The translations under genes were made by a program, and so were the position numbers. Positions 61,201-64,000 of a stretch of 64,000 nt of DNA are shown piece by piece; the stretch's first letter is position 1, and the number at the start of each line of letters is the position of its first letter. The notes below the pieces were generated by a model. It saw only the letters and a list, made by a program, of their open reading frames with translations. It was not told the DNA's origin and did not search any database. The DNA comes from Plazaster borealis (taxonomy: Eukaryota > Echinodermata > Asteroidea > Forcipulatida > Labidiasteridae), in the NCBI GenBank assembly GCA_021014325.1, contig CM037466.1:13542765-13606764 (forward strand), in the 5' to 3' direction.

Positions 61201-64000
61201 CAACAACAACATCATCTCTGGCCGCAGCATTCGCGAATGGACACCAACCCTCAGAAATCTGAGGGGGGGAGGGAGGGGCTGGGGGTTATTACCATGTATG
61301 ACCCTACCTTTAACAGTGGTCTGCTGGCCAAATGTTAGTCAAAACACCCGAGGACCAGTCAGAACTCTGTCCAACTAGTCCGGCTGGCAAGATTATTGCT
61401 TGCCATTGCTACACATAAACCACTGATTGTTCAGATTGCATCAATACATAGTCTCATTCTAATAACAATGTTAAAAAGAATATGAACCAGTGAAAAAGCT
61501 GGTGGACCAGCAAAATTACATCCTGGCTCGTCACTGAAAAAGTTAAAGACAAACCCTGTGTATTATTCACACCAAAAGGGTATCCCAAAGTGCTGGTTAT
61601 TTGGTTTTCTTATTTTTAAACATTTTGGGTTGAACAAAGAAAAATTTACTAAAGCAGGAATTGAACCTGCAACCTCCAGCACTCTACCAACTGAGCTATC
61701 TAGCCCTACATGTATGTTGGGGGTCTCCCTATTTTGTCAATGTTTGGGAGTGCCAGTCAGAAGCACCCCCGAACAAAGATATCCACAAAATAGGGAGACC
61801 GCCAGACTTGCACAGATGATGACGGCGCTAAATCAATGTTGCTCAATTTGATGGTCACAATCTGGAAAACCAAGGACTACCAACATGAGGATACCAACAT
61901 GTGGTATCTCTCTCATAATAACTGTGGTGCTTAAAGGGTCTGTATACGTTTGGTAATGACTCTGATAATAAAAAGGCAATAAAAACTTACATGGTAAGAA
62001 GTAACAAGCTTTGGATAGTATAATGCATTTTGAGAAACTTTTCACTTAGAAGTAATGCGGATATGGAAAAACATATAACTTTTGAATCTGAGAAGCGTTA
62101 CTGACAGTAACGTTTCTTAGATTGAGTATTCCAATTGCAGATTATTCTTCCTGCGTGGACAAAACCGCATCAGATTTTCGGCAATATCTCAAAAACGCTA
62201 CCATCTTTTGAAATGAAATTTTCACAGGTTATAGTTTTATGGTATGTATCTACAACTATATAGGATTGAAACAAACAGTGGGTTTCAATTACCAAACATA
62301 TACAATCCCTTTAACGAGTATAAGTTGTGTCGCTTCACAAAGTGTAAAAGATGAAGAAAACTCACCGCTGCCTGATGGTGCCGATCACTGTTCCCGGCGG
62401 GGACTCCACCGAGATTCTGTAGCTGCAGATATCTTGATCGGCACACCAGCAACATCCAGCACAACACTGGAATGGACGAACCAAGCGGATCACCTCCTAC
62501 GAAAAAGCCAGGGCCAGTGATTTCAGTTAAAGGCATCGTACACGCTTGGTAACAACTCAAAATATATATTAGCATAAAAACTGACTTGGTAACGAGCAAC
62601 AGAGAGCTGTTGATAGTACAAAACATTTTGGGAAACGACTCCCTCTGAAGTAACGTAGTTTTTGAGGAAGAGGTAATTTCTCACTAAAATAATAAAAACT
62701 TCTTGCAAGAAGTTTTTATTCCTATCTGAAAGCACACAAATTTGTACAACAAGGGTGTTTTTTCTTTCATCATTTTCTTGCAACTTCGATGACCAAAGCA
62801 ATTGAGCCCAAATTTTCACAGGCTTGTTATTTTATGCATATGTTGGGATACACCAAATGAGAACACTGGTCTTTGACAATTTCCAAACGTGTACGATGCC
62901 TTTAACGATCATACGTGTGAAAACACAGTTAGCATCTCCTTGAGATGAATTTGAAGAATTAACTCTTTCACGCGCCGACCGGCTAGCGACCGGTTTAAAT
63001 CCCTTCAAAAAAATGGTTGCAACATGAAAAATACAAATCGTACGGCCATAGTTTTCAGAATGTGACAGAGGACTCTTGAGTGTGCTATTGTGACCTGTTT
63101 TGGGGTCAGTTTTTTTTTTTTTTTTTTTTTTTTTAGGGGGGGGGGGTTGCCATTTGCCAAAAAAACGAGTAAACAAATAATGTGTCCATTTGACCAATTT
63201 GTCACTAAAATACATGTAAATGGTGCAATGAAAGGGTTAAGGAAATAAGCCTGAGGGAAAAAGGAAAAATTTCATTCTGGGAGCTCACTAACATTGTGAC
63301 AATCAAGTTCATACCACTACCAATTCTCTGTCTGAAATAATATCATGTAAATTTGCAAACTCCACTGGCAGGTACCAATTTGCACTCCTGGGTGGAGAGA
63401 AGCAATTATGACAAAGTGCCAAGTGTCTGACTGACCAGGCCAGTATTCAAACCCACATTCAGAACTTTCAGAACATGTAGCTTAGACCGCTCGGCCATGA
63501 CATCTTAATTTTAAGCTACATGGAAGCACAGACTGCTCACAGTCACTAAAAAGAGGAAAACTACTCTAGGTTACGTGGTCATCAGATGGAAGGGGAGTCT
63601 CACAAACGCAATCCTGGAGGGTGGAACAGATGGTACTCGCAAAAGGGGAAGGCAGCGAAAAATGTGGGAAGATAAGAACAAGGAATGGACAGGTTTTAAT
63701 TTGGCACAACTTCTTTTAGGGCAGCAGCAAAAGATCGAGACAAATGGGGGCTCTGTGTGACAAATGCCATCACAACGTCGCCCCCTAAGACAGAAGAAGG
63801 AGGGAGGGAGGGAGCACGGTGTAAAATGTATCTCAATCAAGCCTTTTGACATAAATGTAGCTTATCAGTGAAAAAGTTCCAGGGGAAACCCGGTGTAAGG
63901 TAGGCTTGAGTTGTTCAGTTACCTGGTTTAGGTTGTCCACAATGTGCATGACAAAGCCTCGAAACTGTCCACAGCATATTCTTTCACAAAAGTCCGACTC
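52240..64000 (-). CDS. PLSCR: phospholipid scramblase, 3' six exons (partial)
   Basis: Calcium-activated lipid scramblase family, membrane-associated. Exons on the minus strand: beyond 64000 to 63923, 62496-62366, 60656-60536, 58927-58825, 53432-53374, 52278-52240; 531 nt, 176 residues plus stop. All introns are GT-AG and phases agree. Family blocks in order: CCGQFRGFVMHIVDNLNQEV; a Cys-rich stretch with CCAGCCWCADQDIC; VESPPGTVIGTI; IRGPCCACQTICC with GDVDFQ; VGKISKQWGGFFREVITQAD; the calcium-site region NF to PMDMDVKMKA; and the C-terminal hydrophobic IIGATFLIDYMFFE. The tail after MFFE is short (NKDNNS). The N-terminal exons are outside the window, so which paralogue this is cannot be decided. 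Its 5.4-kb intron is mostly minisatellite. Confidence 0.93.
52378..52665 (-). repeat. dispersed repeat, inverse of 37958-38225
   Basis: Related block containing CAGTTGTTACAACC and TTTTCACAGGTTTGTTATTT. In the last scramblase intron. Confidence 0.45.
53374..53432 (-). CDS. PLSCR: scramblase exon, calcium-site region
   Basis: Codes FPMDMDVKMKANIIGATFLI, the end of the putative calcium-binding loop and the start of the C-terminal hydrophobic segment. Acceptor TTACAG, donor GTAAGT. Confidence 0.92.
53475..53534 (+). mobile_element. 5' head of the SINE that hosts the minisatellite
   Basis: GTGATCATGGCCGAGCGGTT then TTCAAGTTCTGGTGGTTGAA: the first half of the tRNA-Leu head. The 3' part of the element is 4.4 kb away at 57901. 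Confidence 0.75.
53535..57901 (+). repeat. 55-bp minisatellite made of tRNA-Leu sequence, about 75 units
   Basis: Unit TCTAGTGCACTGGACTCAAG, then TTCTGGTGTTGTCAGAGTGT, then GGGTTTGGGTCCCGG. It corresponds to the tRNA-Leu segment from the D arm through the anticodon arm (ACTCAAGTTCTGG) and the long variable arm to the T arm. Variants recur: TACACCGGA for TGCACTGGA, GTGAGAG or GTCATAG for GTCAGAG, and GGTTCCAG or GGTTTCGG at the end. It is interrupted by a MITE at 56637-56887. It fills most of a scramblase intron. Confidence 0.93.
56637..56887. mobile_element. GGGCCC-ended MITE inside the minisatellite
   Basis: GGGCCCAATTTCATGGCTCT at left, AGAGCCATGAAATTGGGCCC at right: perfect 20-bp inverted ends. 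It splits one minisatellite unit between TTCT and TGGTGTTG. Confidence 0.9.
57901..58100 (+). mobile_element. 3' body of the SINE that hosts the minisatellite
   Basis: Directly after the last unit comes SINE body sequence: CTGTGTGTTACATAATGCAT, AAAGAACCCAGTACACATGT and GCGCCACCTCACCACCTTGT, as in the copy at 30255-30695. Confidence 0.75.
58101..58824 (-). other. scramblase intron remainder
   Basis: No gene recognised. An imperfect inverted similarity (CAAAGGTCAAATTTATTTTT with AAAATGAATTTGACCTTGGT-like sequence) spans about 58138-58560. Confidence 0.45.
58825..58927 (-). CDS. PLSCR: scramblase exon
   Basis: Codes IMGMDGVTEVGKISKQWGGF and FREVITQADNFSCT; donor GTGAGT after one base of the next codon. 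The GKISKQW block is typical of the family. Confidence 0.93.
59142..59228 (+). mobile_element. tRNA-Leu(CAA)-like SINE head
   Basis: 87 nt that can fold as a tRNA: acceptor ends GTGTCAT and ATGACAC pair, anticodon arm CTCAAGT with anticodon CAA, T arm GTGGGTTCGAATCCCGG. The first T-stem pair is a mismatch, and repeat body follows to about 59400, so I treat it as SINE and not as a tRNA gene. Confidence 0.75.
59229..59518 (+). other. SINE body and unassigned intron sequence
   Basis: 59229-59400 continues the SINE in the form seen, inverted, at 2900-3150 (GTATACTCCTAAGGGAGCTG). The rest is unassigned. Confidence 0.5.
59519..60520 (+). repeat. 112-bp satellite, nine units
   Basis: TTCCATGCAAGTTTATTTGA recurs at 59521, 59632, 59744, 59856, 59968, 60080, 60192, 60304 and 60416. 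The unit also has GATCCTCCCAATGGTCGTAG and AAGCCTAAGAACTACGA. The length is not a multiple of three, so open frames crossing it are incidental. Confidence 0.93.
60536..60656 (-). CDS. PLSCR: scramblase exon
   Basis: Codes GSKWKPMYEICDVNDQPTLK and IRGPCCACQTICCTGDVDFQ; donor GTGAGG. The nine-unit 112-bp satellite starts 15 bp beyond the exon end. Confidence 0.93.
60886..60988 (+). repeat. three spaced TCGTACATGTACGA palindromes
   Basis: Perfect at 60886 and 60931, changed to TCACACATGTACGA at 60975. Spacing 45 and 44 bp; AAAATAGATC precedes the second and third. Confidence 0.8.
61018..61250 (+). repeat. dispersed repeat, copy 2 of 2
   Basis: Matches 35886-36165 (AGATTGGTTTTTGTCAACGT; CAGCAAAAAACTGTCACAG; GCAGCATTCGCGAATGGACA). 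Type unknown. Confidence 0.55.
61640..61770 (-). mobile_element. second tRNA-type SINE family, copy 3
   Basis: Minus strand: TAGATAGCTCAGTTGGTAGA, then GGTTGCAGGTTCAATTCCTG, with the TCTCCCTATTTTGTCAAT body on the plus strand. Confidence 0.68.
61931..62314 (+). mobile_element. TTAA MITE, family 2, intact ends
   Basis: TTAAAGGGTCTGTATACGTT to AAACATATACAATCCCTTTA plus A. The longest family-2 copy, with an internal foldback around GAAGCGTTACTGACAGTAAC. Confidence 0.85.
62366..62496 (-). CDS. PLSCR: scramblase exon with Cys-rich segment
   Basis: Codes EVIRLVRPFQCCAGCCWCAD, then SYRISVESPPGTVIGTIRQ. The Cys cluster corresponds to the palmitoylated Cys-rich segment of known scramblases. Acceptor TCGTAG, donor GTGAGT. 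Confidence 0.93.
62527..62905 (-). mobile_element. TTAA MITE, family 1
   Basis: TTAAAGGCATCGTACACGCT to AACGTGTACGATGCCTTTAA. 30 bp upstream of a scramblase exon acceptor. Confidence 0.85.
62906..63359 (-). other. scramblase intron, unassigned
   Basis: Contains a long T run at 63111-63134 and a G run after it. No gene or repeat recognised. Confidence 0.5.
63360..63505 (-). mobile_element. tRNA-Leu-derived SINE, decayed
   Basis: Minus strand: CATGGCCGAGCGGTCTAAGC and a mutated B box GTGGGTTTGAATACTGG. Confidence 0.65.
63545..63790 (+). pseudogene. LINE ORF2 C-terminal fragment
   Basis: The frame reads KKRKTTLGYVVIRWKGSLTN, then GTRKRGRQRKMWEDKNKEWT and LAQLL before a stop. The GRQR-x-x-W-x-D and KEWTG pattern is the usual end of LINE reverse-transcriptase proteins. 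The polymerase part is missing. It lies antisense in a scramblase intron and is a different LINE type from the tail at 6060-6398. Confidence 0.72.
63923..64000 (-). CDS. PLSCR: scramblase exon (cut by window edge)
   Basis: Codes ESDFCERICCGQFRGFVMHI and VDNLNQ, then donor GTAACT. Conserved CCG and D-N features of the scramblase core. In phase 0 at the window edge. Confidence 0.9.

Larger units (their letters stand above)
60657..61930 (-). other. scramblase intron, first part
   Basis: Has a 45-bp repeat with palindromes (60886-60988), a dispersed repeat (61018-61250) and a tRNA-type SINE (61640-61770). Nothing recognised elsewhere. Confidence 0.6.

Overview
This is eukaryotic, animal-type DNA: split genes with GT-AG introns, TTAA-flanked miniature transposons, tRNA-derived SINEs, LINE tails and minisatellites. 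REV1 and phospholipid scramblase are animal genes. The repeat style suggests a marine invertebrate deuterostome, most likely an echinoderm and perhaps a sea star. That placement is inference; no database search was possible.

Layout. (1) REV1, the Y-family translesion polymerase, lies on the minus strand from start codon 48660 to stop 3266. I could follow its reading frame through 15 exons whose phases all agree, giving 1,355 residues with BRCT, catalytic core, three apparent ubiquitin-binding motifs (UBMs) and the C-terminal partner-binding domain. (2) REV1 intron 11 (10330-36533, about 26 kb) holds five intronless paralogous genes on the opposite strand, called here A to E (12233, 16244, 19630, 22966, 31197). 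Each encodes a signal peptide, a V-type Ig domain, a second Cys-containing domain, one membrane segment and a cytoplasmic tail. The tail has 1 to 4 copies of a 50-residue repeat carrying a Tyr motif, then a C-terminal YxxL-x8-YxxL pair that fits the ITAM consensus. Copy E has lost this ending through a stop codon and further damage. (3) From 52240 to the right edge lies the 3' part of a phospholipid scramblase gene on the minus strand (six exons; 5' end outside the window).

The rest is mostly repeats. Notable are a foldback element with GC-palindromic 21-bp repeats (7199-8599), a 55-bp minisatellite of about 75 units that appears to have grown inside one tRNA-Leu-derived SINE (53535-57901), a 112-bp nine-unit satellite beside a scramblase exon (59519-60520), several TTAA MITE families, two other tRNA-type SINE families and two LINE tails.

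The strongest candidate for an undescribed system is the receptor array: a small, fast-changing family of ITAM-bearing Ig receptors, apparently of retrocopy origin, nested antisense inside a DNA-damage-tolerance gene. Its ligands and expression cannot be read from sequence.
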